Of a stretch of DNA of 64,000 bases, positions 46,601 through 56,800 are shown one piece after another. The notes under the pieces are model-generated. The model saw nothing but the letters and a program-made list of their open reading frames with translations. It was not told where the DNA came from and made no database searches. The stretch is taken from contig OZ020254.1 in NCBI GenBank assembly GCA_963971285.1, positions 5,580,001-5,644,000 on the forward strand, given 5' to 3'. The position numbers and the translations under genes were made by a program. This stretch comes from Astropecten irregularis. Taxonomy: Eukaryota > Echinodermata > Asteroidea > Paxillosida > Astropectinidae. Position 1 is the stretch's first letter; each line of letters starts with the position of its first letter.

Positions 46601-47938
46601 AAAAGATAGGTTTAAAAATGAAAACAGAGCTTCAGCTTCAATACAAAACCTCAACCTGTATTTTCAACATATGGTTCACAGAGCCAAAGCCAGAGCCGGA
46701 GCTGAGCTTTGAGAAAGCTAGCCCCCTGGTTTCTGCCCCAGCCACAGGCCGCAGACACTGATGTTCTTTCAGAAATTGTTGTTTTACAATTTGTTTTTCA
46801 TGCATGGTTTATTTTATGGCTGCTGTACAGTATTATTGTGTATAGTTAATACCGTATGAACTATTTGCCAATTATTGCAATAGGTGACAGATGCTGGAAT
46901 TCTGCACTTGGTGCGGTACTGCAACATACAGTATATAGTCATTTCAGGCATCCATAAGATCACCGACAAGAGTATCTTGGCTCTGGCCAACTCCTGCCCA
47001 GACCTCAAGAGCTTGTATGCATCTGGCTGCACTATGGTCACTGCTGCTGGACTCCACTACCTTAAGGTCAGTGGAAAGTTGTCATTCATGAAGATCTTAA
47101 GGCTAATATATGGTATAATACATGATTGGTAAAGGTCACTGAGCAGCACTCACACTTTGTCTAATCCAGCATATACATCAAATAATAAACCTGGGAAAAT
47201 TTGAGCTCAATCTGACATCTGAGTCATGAGAAAATAGTGAAAACCCGACTCAATTTTTCTTATAAAACATGACAAATGGTTTTGATCTTACCCTGAGATT
47301 AGATTCATTTTCGGTCTTTGTCCGACAAATTTCTGGGAAAAATACACCATTTCAAGCAGAAATATTGTGAAGTTTGTTTCTACCAGCACCATCTTCATAT
47401 CCTGAAAGTTATACGTAAATCTGTGAACATTTCTGTTTGGGTATAACCAATTCTGTACTGCACCTTTAAGCATAAAAGCCTTTTGTTCATAACATCAAAG
47501 ACTGAGTGTTGCCTGAGTGTTTTGCCCACCAAGGTTGGAGAAATTACGGGGAAGGCATCAATGCCGTGTAGAAACATTTAATCACAGTTTTAAAAAAAAT
47601 GTTTAAGTCTTACCATTATTTTTGATTGAAATAGAGAGTTTGCAGAAGTTTTGTCATTTCTCTCAGCAAGGTTGAATGTTTTCCTAACATATCTGCCCAT
47701 GTCAACTATTGTGGCATTGTTTTAAACATGGTTGTAGCATGGCATTGTATTAAAACACCCTAGACCGAATCATGAAACAGTTGACGTTTCACCTCTTTTC
47801 TGCTCTGTCCTCTTGTTGCAGGACATGTGCAACAACAGAGTCCATGTGGTGCACAAGATTCCCAATCTTGACCCCAACCAGGTCATGGGCAAGAATCTGG
47901 ACACTGGGGAATTTTGCCGTGTTGACCAGATGCACTGA
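40604..47938 (+). CDS. Leucine-rich repeat protein, AMN1/FBXL-like
   Basis: This is a cysteine-type LRR protein of 545 residues in ten exons: 40604-40904, 42197-42352, 42749-42867, 43032-43114, 43699-43747, 44269-44502, 45460-45684, 46154-46324, 46884-47066 and 47822-47938. All junctions keep frame. LRR units of about 25-28 residues recur (CEQVTDAVLMQLEA, LNDKSLTSVAENCPNL, MGCNKITSEGL, SCHESMTDHALRSVMKHC, ISGIHKITDKSILALANSCPDL). The N-terminal ~45 residues (LEDVCLQCIGQNL....RLLPTKHKEILLQRL) resemble the start of AMN1 and the VHL/BC-box region of some LRR ubiquitin-ligase receptors. No classical F-box is seen. The C-terminal ~38 residues lie outside the repeats. I do not recognise a one-to-one human orthologue. 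AATAAA is at 49070. Confidence 0.8.
40980..41567. mobile_element. MITE with TTA target duplication (PIF/Harbinger-like)
   Basis: It is 588 bp. The ends GGCCACATAAAcAtAAtaacTTGTTTAGCGTCC and GGACGCTAAACAA..ATGTGGCC are inverted. TTA flanks both sides (40977-40979 and 41568-41570). It has no transposase. The assignment to PIF/Harbinger rests only on the 3-bp TTA duplication. It lies in intron 1 of the LRR gene. Confidence 0.62.
41918..42048. mobile_element. Palindromic element, family C variant, in LRR intron 1
   Basis: The ends GGGCCGATTTCATAAAGC and TTTATGAAATCGGCCCC pair. The interior CTCCGCGACATGTCGC and ACTCTGCGACGC is unlike other family C copies, so only the ends are shared. Confidence 0.6.
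44831..45269. mobile_element. Tc1/mariner-like MITE with long inverted repeats
   Basis: The termini CAGGGTGTCCCAGAAAAA and TTTTTTCTGGGACACCCTG match the common CAGGGTGTCCC ends of mariner-type elements. The arms stay paired for about 170 bp (for example ACAGCCATGTCTTGGCTATC and GATAGCCAAGACATGGCTGT). It lies in LRR intron 6. A TA precedes the left end, but the right flank is GATA, so the target duplication is imperfect. Confidence 0.7.
45880..46105 (+). repeat. Dispersed GTGGTA/TACCAC repeat, copy 1
   Basis: It contains AAACCACACATGG, GTGGTATCCTGAATACCAC (itself palindromic) and TTTATGATCCAGTCCCCCTG, then AGAGACTGTGGTAATGTGTG. Copies are at about 48625-48835 and 51160-51250. It lies in LRR intron 7. 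Confidence 0.6.
46510..46725. mobile_element. MITE family G copy in LRR intron 8
   Basis: GGCTCAGGCTCAGGCTCC at the left is inverted at the right (GAGCCAAAGCCAGAGCCGGAGC). Interior AAACAGAGCTTCAGCTTCAAT is shared with 62977-63208. Confidence 0.6.
47111..47469 (-). mobile_element. MITE family B copy in LRR intron 9
   Basis: It reads on the minus strand from AAAGGTGCAGTACAGAATTGG through GGGTAAGATCAAAACCATT and TTGAGCTCAAATTTTCCC to ACCAATCATGTATTATACC. Confidence 0.6.
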
Positions 47939-48054
47939 CGAGCCACTGGACCTTCTGTAGGGATGCCACTGTACAATTTGACCGGTAGCCAGGTAAATTG
48001 TTCACATAATGTTGGATGAAATTGTTCTGGTTTGGTTAATTCCAACTTACTTAG

Positions 48055-48162
48055 GGCCTGTTTGTTTCACGCAAAGGATCCGATATTTTGGGATCCACCT
48101 CCTATGCAGAGTGCGCTAAAATGGGATCCAGATCCGCAGGATTCGTCATAAACAAACAGGCC
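48055..48162. mobile_element. MITE family E with 5-bp target duplication (CTTAG)
   Basis: It is 108 bp with ends GGCCTGTTTGT / ACAAACAGGCC. CTTAG flanks both sides (48050-48054 and 48163-48167). Interior GGATCCACCTCCTATGCAG and CGCTAAAATGGGATCC match the other copies. Confidence 0.8.
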
Positions 48163-48393
48163 CTTAGTCTCAGATATGCACTGTTTATGCTCAAATAACC
48201 CAGGCGGAAGGGTTAAACTGATTTTTAGAGTCCTGGATAGTCATCTTTGCATTCTTTGTAGTTTTTTATTTTTTTATTTCAGTATACGTATGGAGACGTC
48301 ATGAAGATGATCTAAGCCCCAGATGCAACATTAGGAGGTTAGCGTAAACTGCAAGATTTATAGCAGTGTGTCTGTAATAGTGAACTGTAACCT

Positions 48394-48547
48394 GGGGCCA
48401 ATTTCATAAAACTGTTAAGCACAAAAATTTGCTAAGCATGACATTCCTGTCTGGAATGGAATTTTCAACGGTGGATTGTTTTATTGGGTGAGACATTTTT
48501 GTGCTAAGCAACTTTTTGTGCTTAACAGTTTTATGAAATTGGCTCCT
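48394..48547. mobile_element. MITE family D, short copy
   Basis: The arms GGGCCAATTTCATAAAACTG and CAGTTTTATGAAATTGGCTC pair. GTTAAGCACAAAAATTTGC and TTTTTGTGCTTAAC form the inner stem. It lies in the 3' UTR region of the LRR gene. Confidence 0.65.
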
Positions 48548-48624
48548 GGTTCTTACAAAATGGGCTTAATTGACCCCGTAACTTGTTTTGAGCTCCATGT
48601 CTTTGTTACCTGATTAACCCTAAC

Positions 48625-48835
48625 CCTCCAGCATACCACAGTTTACCACACCACAGTTTACCACAGTTTTTCCAGTATTATGTGGTATCCTGAATACCAC
48701 AATACTCAGCAGTGCGGTTTGTGTGGTAATGCATGGTTTATGATCCAGTCCCCCCTGTAGAGACTGTGGTAATGTGTGATAAGCAGCACTTGTCTTGTGT
48801 GGTATGTACAGAGGGGTTAAGGTTAAAGTGATGTG
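48625..48835 (+). repeat. Dispersed GTGGTA/TACCAC repeat, copy 2
   Basis: It shares GTGGTATCCTGAATACCAC, TTTATGATCCAGTCCCCC, AGAGACTGTGGTAATGTGTG and GCAGCACTTGTCTT with copy 1. Confidence 0.6.
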
Positions 48836-49685
48836 CCCCCCACATAAATAAGTACCGGTAAGTCAGTTTGTTTTGAGAATTTAATATCTGCTTCTTATGC
48901 TATTCTTCAGGGATGTGAAATCTCCTATTTTTATCGGATGTCTGATTTTTTTTTTTAACTCAAACAGCAAATCTCCAACTTTATTTCGAAGTAGCTTTCA
49001 CATCCCTGTATTCTCATTGCAAATTAGTTTTTTTTTTAATTTTTTCTATCTTTTTTTTTCAAACAGTCAAATAAATGAATGTCATAATGAACGACACATG
49101 TCTGCACATCCAATTAAAACTGTATATAAGAGTAAAGTATTTTAGACTCATTTTGTTCGAGCCCTTGACATTTTACCCTCATGCAATACTTTTTAGAGAT
49201 ATTTTACAATATAGTTTATAGTATAATGGATATTCTGTTTTGAAATAGGACAAATTTGGTATATTTGTAAAAGTAGTTTTTTCCCTTACATCTGGAGCAG
49301 ATATGTACATGTTCATAGAGTAGTGTACTGTACTTCACTGAAGATTATTAAAATCTGAAGACAAAAACTTTGAATTAAGTTCAATCTTACTCCTTGCAAG
49401 CACAGCCAATCTGTTTGCTAAACTTTTATATTTTTTTTGTAATGGAGGTTTCTGTTCACTGCAGTTCTTCTATGCTGCGAGCATATGCAGTTTATCAATC
49501 TTGCTGCAATATTTGATTTTTGTTTTTTTCAATCAAAAGATACTTTTTGTAAGCTTTGTTGAAGTTTTACCTTTTCATGCGTATGCACATATCCATTCTA
49601 TGCACTTGATTGCCTGTCCACAAAGTGATACATACCATTAAAAGTAATTCAATCAATTGTTATTCCTATTTTCAAGGGCTGGTCT

Positions 49686-50062
49686 TAAAGGTAGTATCAC
49701 ACTTTGGGTTTTGTCAAAAAAGTACAGATTCATGGGCAAAAATATAAAGGAAGATACAGTCACAGTTCTCACAGTCATCTGTGAAAATTTCAGTTCCATA
49801 CTGTGCCCACTTTTTGAGAAAATTGTGAAAAACGGCCACAGTATTTCTTAAGTCTGTTCTCTTTTATTTTTGATCTTTTAAAAGATCAAAAAGATTTTTG
49901 GTCGTTGTTTTACTAATTTCTGGATAAATACAGCTTTTCAGGCGGAAACATTTTAACGGTGTGTTTCTACCACCACCATCTTCATACCCTGTAAGTTATA
50001 CGTCAATCTGTGAACATTTCTGTTTTGGTGTCTTACCAAAGTATGATACATGTATTACCTTT
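49686..50062 (+). mobile_element. MITE family A, full-length copy
   Basis: The ends AAAGGTAGTATCACACTTTGG and CCAAAGTATGATACATGTATTACCTTT are inverted; the central TTTTTGATCTTTTAAAAGATCAAAA is palindromic. A further end fragment (AAGGTAATATCATACTAAGG) abuts the right side at 50063. Confidence 0.7.
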
Positions 50063-51159
50063 GAAGGTAATATCATACTAAGGCCCCCCAGTGGGTAGCT
50101 ATGGCTGACGGTGCCAGTGGTCGATTGCACCAAGCAAGTAAATCAATCGTAGATCATGTGAACCAATCTTAATTGCTAAGCAACGTGTGATGTCACAATA
50201 CACACCACTATCTATATTGATACCGACAACTCATCTTAAGATTGATCTTAAAGTTTCCTGAAATCGACCCCTGAACACATTTTGCTTTTTGTTCATTATT
50301 TCCACAGTTCTTTTCTTAGAACCCTTACCTGTTAAGATGGTAGCAGTATAGGCCTCGACTCTTTAATTTATTATCAATGCTTCTTGGTCTGACCATCAAC
50401 TTGAAACCATCAAATTTGAACAATTTTCTCAAAACTGAAATAAGGAATTGACGGAGACAGAGGTGGTGTTATATGAATGTGAGATGACATGAACCTTACA
50501 ACTTGAGACTTGTTCATTGATGATAGCATTGATATGTACACGTACACATGATTATAGGAAGGGGGAGATCTGTTCCGCAATGCTGCACTGTAGACAAACG
50601 CAATTTCTTTTTATGTAAATGAAATTGTTTTCAGTAAACAAAATGATGGTATATCAATAACAATTATTTCAATTATTATATGTACTCCTAGTAGTCACTT
50701 CTATAGTTGTGTATGTTGGAAAGGAGGTGGGGGGGATGTTGGAAAAGATGAAGCCTTTAATAGTCAAGACACTTGTGACATTTGTTTATTTAGCGGTATG
50801 GTGTATGTTTTTTTAACTGTGCAAATAATGCTTGAAAAACATGTGAACATCATGGCTAAGGTGAACCAATGCAATGATTGTCTTGAATGAAGACTACAGA
50901 TAGTTTTGAATAATTACATCATGCCTTCACATGTATGATATGTGCCAATTAACCATCATTCATTAATAAGATGTTTTAACATTTATCTGTATCTGTATAC
51001 ATTGTAGGCTTGTGTAGAATTGTCTAAAGCTATACATTTGAAACAGACAGTGCCACAATATAATCTTACTTCATATAATGACTTTCAAGTTTGTAAAATG
51101 GGCCCATTTAATGTCTAGACTTGAAAACATATACATGTACCGAGTTCCACACACTAAGG

Positions 51160-51250
51160 TTCCTTCCAAACCACACATGGTTTTTCCTTGTGGTAATGCT
51201 GATATCCTGAATACCACAATACAAGACAGTGTAGTTTTTGGTTAATAATG
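51160..51250 (+). repeat. Dispersed GTGGTA/TACCAC repeat, copy 3 (partial)
   Basis: AAACCACACATGGTTTTTCC, TATCCTGAATACCACAATAC and ACAGTGTAGTTTTTGG match the first half of copy 1. Confidence 0.5.
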
Positions 51251-51698
51251 ATTCCATCAACCACCACAAAATTCCACTGAGACTCCTTAAAATTATCTCT
51301 TTTTGTCAACCTTTATAGTAAGTCCTTCATTTACATGTACCTTTTAACAGTTTGAAAGAATCCTGTCCTAAGATTTTGTTGCTGTTTTTTTTTGTTATTA
51401 TGAGAGCACTTGCTTTGCGCAGTGGGCCAGGTGCAATTTGGTTAATTTATACATTTTGAGGACATTTGAGGGATTCCACATTACTAATTATCTTTTTTCT
51501 TAAATGAGTTACTTGAAGAATTCAACATGTTAACATGTGATCTCATAATCAGAAAAGTAGCAAAAAATATGTATCATAATTATGACATATTATCTATTAG
51601 ACAATTTTTTATTTTGGTTTTATTTTCTTTTTAACTCCACATTCATGCTTAGCACATGCTCAGAGTTGGGACTTGTAACTCTAAATTAGTACAAAACC

Positions 51699-51817
51699 AA
51701 TGGGAGACTTTGGATAACCGGTCTTCTCCAGCACACGCGCACGCAATTGTGAGCATGCACGTGTTGTTTTGCGCGTGCGCTGTTGACTAGAAGACGGGTT
51801 CTCCAAAGTCTCCCATT
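51699..51817. mobile_element. Palindromic element (AATGGGAGACTTTGGA ends)
   Basis: AATGGGAGACTTTGGATAAC is inverted as GTTCTCCAAAGTCTCCCATT. The inner arms GTCTTCT and AGAAGAC, and the CGCGCACGC/GCGTGCGC blocks, pair as well. Confidence 0.62.
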
Positions 51818-52334
51818 ATAGCTATTGTTAACAATTGTTACATTTTTATACAATGTACTTATTATTCTGCAATATGTAATATTATTAATAAATTTGTTCA
51901 ATAGAATGTACGACTTAATTTCTCCTGTTGATGCATTTTTATCTCCAATGTGTGTATCCTGTGCATTGAGTTCAGGTCTTTCCACCAGCCTCCCGAATGG
52001 ATGGGACAGGATTTGTGTGGTGTACATTTAGATCAGAAAAGTTGTATGGTTTGGCCTATGAGTATGGGCAACCAGTAATGGGCGTGGCTGGATATATTGT
52101 TGAAGCCATGGGTAAATGTTTATTACACCCCCCTCCCCCTATTTGTTGTGGTGTTTGTTACATTTGTTTATACCAAGGAGATATACACCTTTTTTGAGTA
52201 CAGAGATTTGATTAGTTGGCAGTTCTTATTTCTTCCAATTCATTCTAATCCTGGATGGCGTGGAAGGAACACCATTAGCATTTTTTTGTGGAACAATTCA
52301 TCAGTGTCTTTGTACTCCTGCAGATTCATGCAGA

Positions 52335-52698
52335 GTTGTCTATATGACAGTTTGATTTTTGTCAAAGAAATGCAGATTCATGGGCATAAATACCAAGGAA
52401 GATACAGTAACAGTCATCTGTGAAATTTTCAGTCCCATGAGGTGCCCACTTTTTGAGAAAAACAGTTAAAAACGGCCACAGTATTTTTAAAATCTTTTCG
52501 CTGTTGTTTTATCGTCTTTAAAAGATCAAAATTGGTTTTGGTCACTGGTTTTACTCTTTTTCTGGATAAATACAGCATTTCAGGCAGAGGAAATTTAGAG
52601 GCATGTTTCTACCATCACCATCTTCATACCCTGTACGTTAGAAGGTAAATCTGTGAATTAAATTTCTGTATGTTACCAAAGGATAATATTACCTTTAA
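52335..52698 (+). mobile_element. MITE family A copy with degraded left end
   Basis: It contains GAAATGCAGATTCATGGGC, CAGTCATCTGTGAAATTTTC, GTGCCCACTTTTTGAGAAAA, TTTCTGGATAAATACAGC and ends CCAAAGGATAATATTACCTTT. Confidence 0.65.
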
Positions 52699-53200
52699 TG
52701 CACACCAATGTGTAGTATACTCTGTATTGCATTGGGTGCAACAATAGGACCTAAAGTCCTTCATTTCATTAACTGTTTATGCACAGTCACCGAGTTCTTG
52801 TTATGGCAAAGTGTTACAGTATGACAACATTTTAGAAATTCATTGTTAATAAAACCTGACGTTTGAATTCTGGAATTTGTGACGGGAAAAAGCTCTTTAA
52901 TTGGATTCAGAGTTGTCCTGACAGATTGCTCATTCCCGGAATGTTGAAAGAAATGATACCAAAACGCTCTTAAATTTACTTTTTTTTAAATTGTGTTATT
53001 GATTCAGCATCAACACAATGAGACTTGGTACTACATGTATTAACTGTTCCACATTCAATTGGAAATTACAAAACCTCTGAATTCTTAATTTTAAGAAAAG
53101 AACACACTATTAACTCTTTTTAAAAAGCATTTAAATTACTGTTGTCATTTAAAGGTGAAAACAGATAATTATTTTTACAATTTAACATCATAACCTTTAC

Positions 53201-53392
53201 AATGGACCTTTCCCATGAAATATGTTAATTAGATACGTGCACGCGCAAATGCATCACTGGTTGGCAAGCTCCATGCCCTCTGCGTTGTATGTGGTACATA
53301 CATGCCTAATGTAGCTGCAACTTTCTTGCCAACCAGTAGTGCATTTGCGCGTGTGCATATCTAATTAGCATATTTCATGGGAAAGGTCCATT
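53201..53392. mobile_element. Palindromic element (AATGGACCTTTCCCATG ends)
   Basis: The arms of about 55-65 bp (AATGGACCTTTCCCATGAAA..AATTAGATA..CGCGCAAATGCA..CTGGTTGGCAAG) are inverted in the right half, with a spacer of about 65 bp. It is well paired. Confidence 0.7.
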
Positions 53393-53833
53393 ACATGCTG
53401 GAGGTTGGAGAGAAGTAATTGCACAAAATGTAATCCCCAAACAGGTTTTGAACCCCAGATCTGGACCTCATGGACATCGGTTAACTGTTGGTATCACACT
53501 GTATCGAGGTGTCCATTAGCATGCTATGCGTTAAAGATTTCACATCAGATGGATGGAGTAAACTAGTGGTTGAGATCCAGGTCAAGACATTCACCTCCTT
53601 TGCTTGACCTTTGACCTTTGTACTTTGATTCTAGAGCACACACAAAGTATGTATTCTTAAACGAATAGGCCGGAAACGTGCAGTGAAGGTAAATGAGCAA
53701 TGCATTGTGGGACAGATTGACCTTGTCCACAAAATTCCGCAGGCCAACTATCTGTGGAACGGTCTATGGCTTTCCCACTGCAATCTGACTCATCTGGCTG
53801 TTTTGACCATTAAACACTGAATAAACTTGGCCA

Positions 53834-56800
53834 TTATTGTGCCTCCTCCGGTATTACAGATATGGTTAGCTGCTGCGACCCCCGGATGACGAGTACTTGT
53901 ATCTTCTGCAGGGTGTGCACCGCGTTGTAGACAGCAGTAGCCGACTTGACTGGTTTGCCATCAATGTGGGTGATGATGTCACCTGCTTTCATGCCAGCAC
54001 TTTGAAACAAAAACAAAAGGATGAAGAAAATCTAAATTTTAAAGTAGGTTCACGAAGCACAAATCATCACAATACAGTGGAATACCACTATAAAGATCAC
54101 CGCTATACCGACCATTTGGCGATACTAAACATCATCCTTGCTACCAATTTGTGTGTGCAATACATGCTCAATATCTGAATATGGTTCTTTACATCAATAT
54201 GACAAACGACCACAATAATGAACAATATTTGTAGATCCTGCCATGTTTGTCACAGTGGAATTCCACTGCAATATTAAATTAAGAAAGATAAATGACAATT
54301 TGAGACACCAACAACATAGGGCCTGGCACAGTATTCCCAAGCTTGCAGGCTCGAATCCCACTCCGGTAAATTTTTCTTAAAGGTATAATACATGATTAAT
54401 AAAGGTCACTGAACAGCACTCTTACTTTCTCTGAAAAAACATTTCTGGATAAATACAGCATTTCAGCCGGAAATATGTAAACGGTACATTTCTACCAGCA
54501 CAATCTTCATATCCTGAAAGTTATACGTAAATCTGTGAACATTTCTATTTGGGTGTGTTACCTTTAAGGGACCATTCAAATAAGACCAATTGAAGTAGCT
54601 TTTAACTAAAGATGCTTATCCTTTCTTGTAAATGTATAAATGCTGTTTGCTCACACTTTCCAGCATTTACTTGGATTTTTTATTCATATCACCTTTATCT
54701 TGCGCGATCTTCCATACTTACACTTGAGCTGGTGATCCAATAGCAATTCTGTATACCAGCACACCGTGCGTGACATTGGGAAAGTCAGCCATTCGTGACT
54801 TTAGATCATTAAGGAGAGCAGGGTTGAGGGACAGCATGGTGATGCCAATGTACCCTCGCTTGTCTGCTTGGCTTGTGGATGGTTTCTTGCCGCCAGAGAA
54901 CCAGCCGGTCCATCCTGGGGTAGAAGCTGTGCACCCAAAAATTCAAATGAACATCTTGTTGATTATAATGGACACAGGTTTATGCATTGCCTTTATAATT
55001 AGCCTGGCCCTCTACAGCAAATGAATAAGTTCACAACTGAATGACACATTCAAGTGTGATGGACACAGGCGAGGCCATCATTTGGAGTAATCTCTGCCCA
55101 AATTTGTACTCTGACATTTACATGTATTAAACAAAAACTAAACAATAAGAAGGGTCTGTAACTTTGAGCAAGTGCCTATAAATTTGGCCCACCGTGAATC
55201 GCATGTAATAGAAATCTAAAAGTTTCTTAAATCCTCAGGTACATATATTTGCCTGAGCTCGATTTTGTTTTTCAAGCAAAATCATCCAGTTCCTTTGTTC
55301 ATGCTAACATCAAACTTAGGCACCTTGGCGTTCAGTGTGGAATGACCCCTGATTAGAGGGTTTCAGTGTGAATAATTTCTTTTTTTTTTAATCCTACCTT
55401 CATCTTTCATTCTCTTCTCCACTTCCTCAAGGAAGTCACGAGCATTATCAATGGGGATGGCAAAGGATATTCCTGAAGTCACCTTCATCGTGTTGATTCC
55501 TATGGCCTCTCCGTCCAGGTTCACCAATGGGCCACCGGAATTACCAAACTAGGAAATACCAAAACAATAACAAAATAACAACAACTGAACTTCAGTTACA
55601 AAACCTACTGCATTTTGAGTTATACAGTCTTTCTAAATTCTTTTCAAGAAATTTCTTAAGATATTTTCAACTGATAATTCTTCTTTGCTTACCAGTTTTC
55701 TACCAGCTCAGCTATTTAGCCCAATAATGGCACACAATTACATAATATAATTGCTTGGAGCTAGGAGGGCCCGACACGTTTCCATCCTAGAAGGATCTTC
55801 CTCAAAGATCCTACTCAGATCAAACGTGTCAGGCCCTCCTAACTCCAAACATTTTATATTTCAGGTCATTTTTAGTTGGTGAGCAGTTTGCAGCAGTTTA
55901 TTACCTGTCTTGACATAATATATACACTGTATATTGCGAGAATAAAGAGATATTTCTCCATTTATTTATTTACTTATTTTATGAAATCATCAGCAAATAA
56001 CAGCCACTTACAAGATTCTTTTAAAAACATCTGATTTCATGAATTGTCGCTAATTTGAAAACTGCAAATGGGTTAGAATTTGTGCTGAAGGTGACAATCA
56101 GTGGATGAAAATGTGAAGGTCACAGATCAGGGGCAGATTTCACTAACACTTTGCGATCTTTGCTAAAGCCCAAATGCATCATCAAACGGAAAATAGACTG
56201 CTGCTTTAAATAGCAATTTGCCATTTAGCGATGGATGTGGGCTTAAGTGTTGATTGCAAAGCATTTAAGTGAAATCAGCCCCTGGACTGTGTCAGGTCAG
56301 GACGCTGTGGGCAAAGCTTGATGGATCCGTTCACGGATCGGTCAGTACACCACCTTCATTAAGTAAATGCTCACATTAATGGCTGCATCTGTCTGTATGT
56401 AGTCAATGTCCTTGCTGAGACCTAGCTCCTTGCTGGTACGGCTGACTGTGCTGACAATACCCGCAGTGATGGTGTTGCTTAGTGTCAGGGGGCTGCCCAT
56501 GGCAATCACCCATTCTCCCGGACGAAGGCGGGATGATTTGCCCAGCTTCATGGTCGGAAGGTTGTTCTGAAGAAACCAAAAGCAACAAAGAATAATAATA
56601 CACATTTCTGTTTTCAAAAGTTTAAACAAGAAAACAAAACAGAAGCAGCCACATTCCCTTCACATCACATTACAAAGGAAGTATAAAGCAGGCTTTGCTC
56701 TAGATACTGTAACGTACTTGCCAAAGCCATGTCACATCCTATTTCAAAAGAGAGGAACAATCTCACGTCTGTTTATATCTGATGCTACTTACCCCGTCGT

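Larger units (their letters stand above)
47939..53833. other. LRR-HTRA2 convergent intergenic region
   Basis: No gene is seen. It holds the LRR 3' UTR (AATAAA at 49070), an intact family E MITE (48055-48162), a family D element (48394-48547), GTGGTA repeats (48625-48835; 51160-51250), two family A elements (49686-50062; 52335-52698), and two isolated palindromes (51699-51817; 53201-53392). Open frames such as 51686-52027 overlap palindromes and look spurious. Confidence 0.5.

Noticed and set aside
51686-52027. 113-codon minus-strand frame
   Set aside because: It overlaps the AATGGGAGACTTTGGA palindrome and has no homology or splice context.
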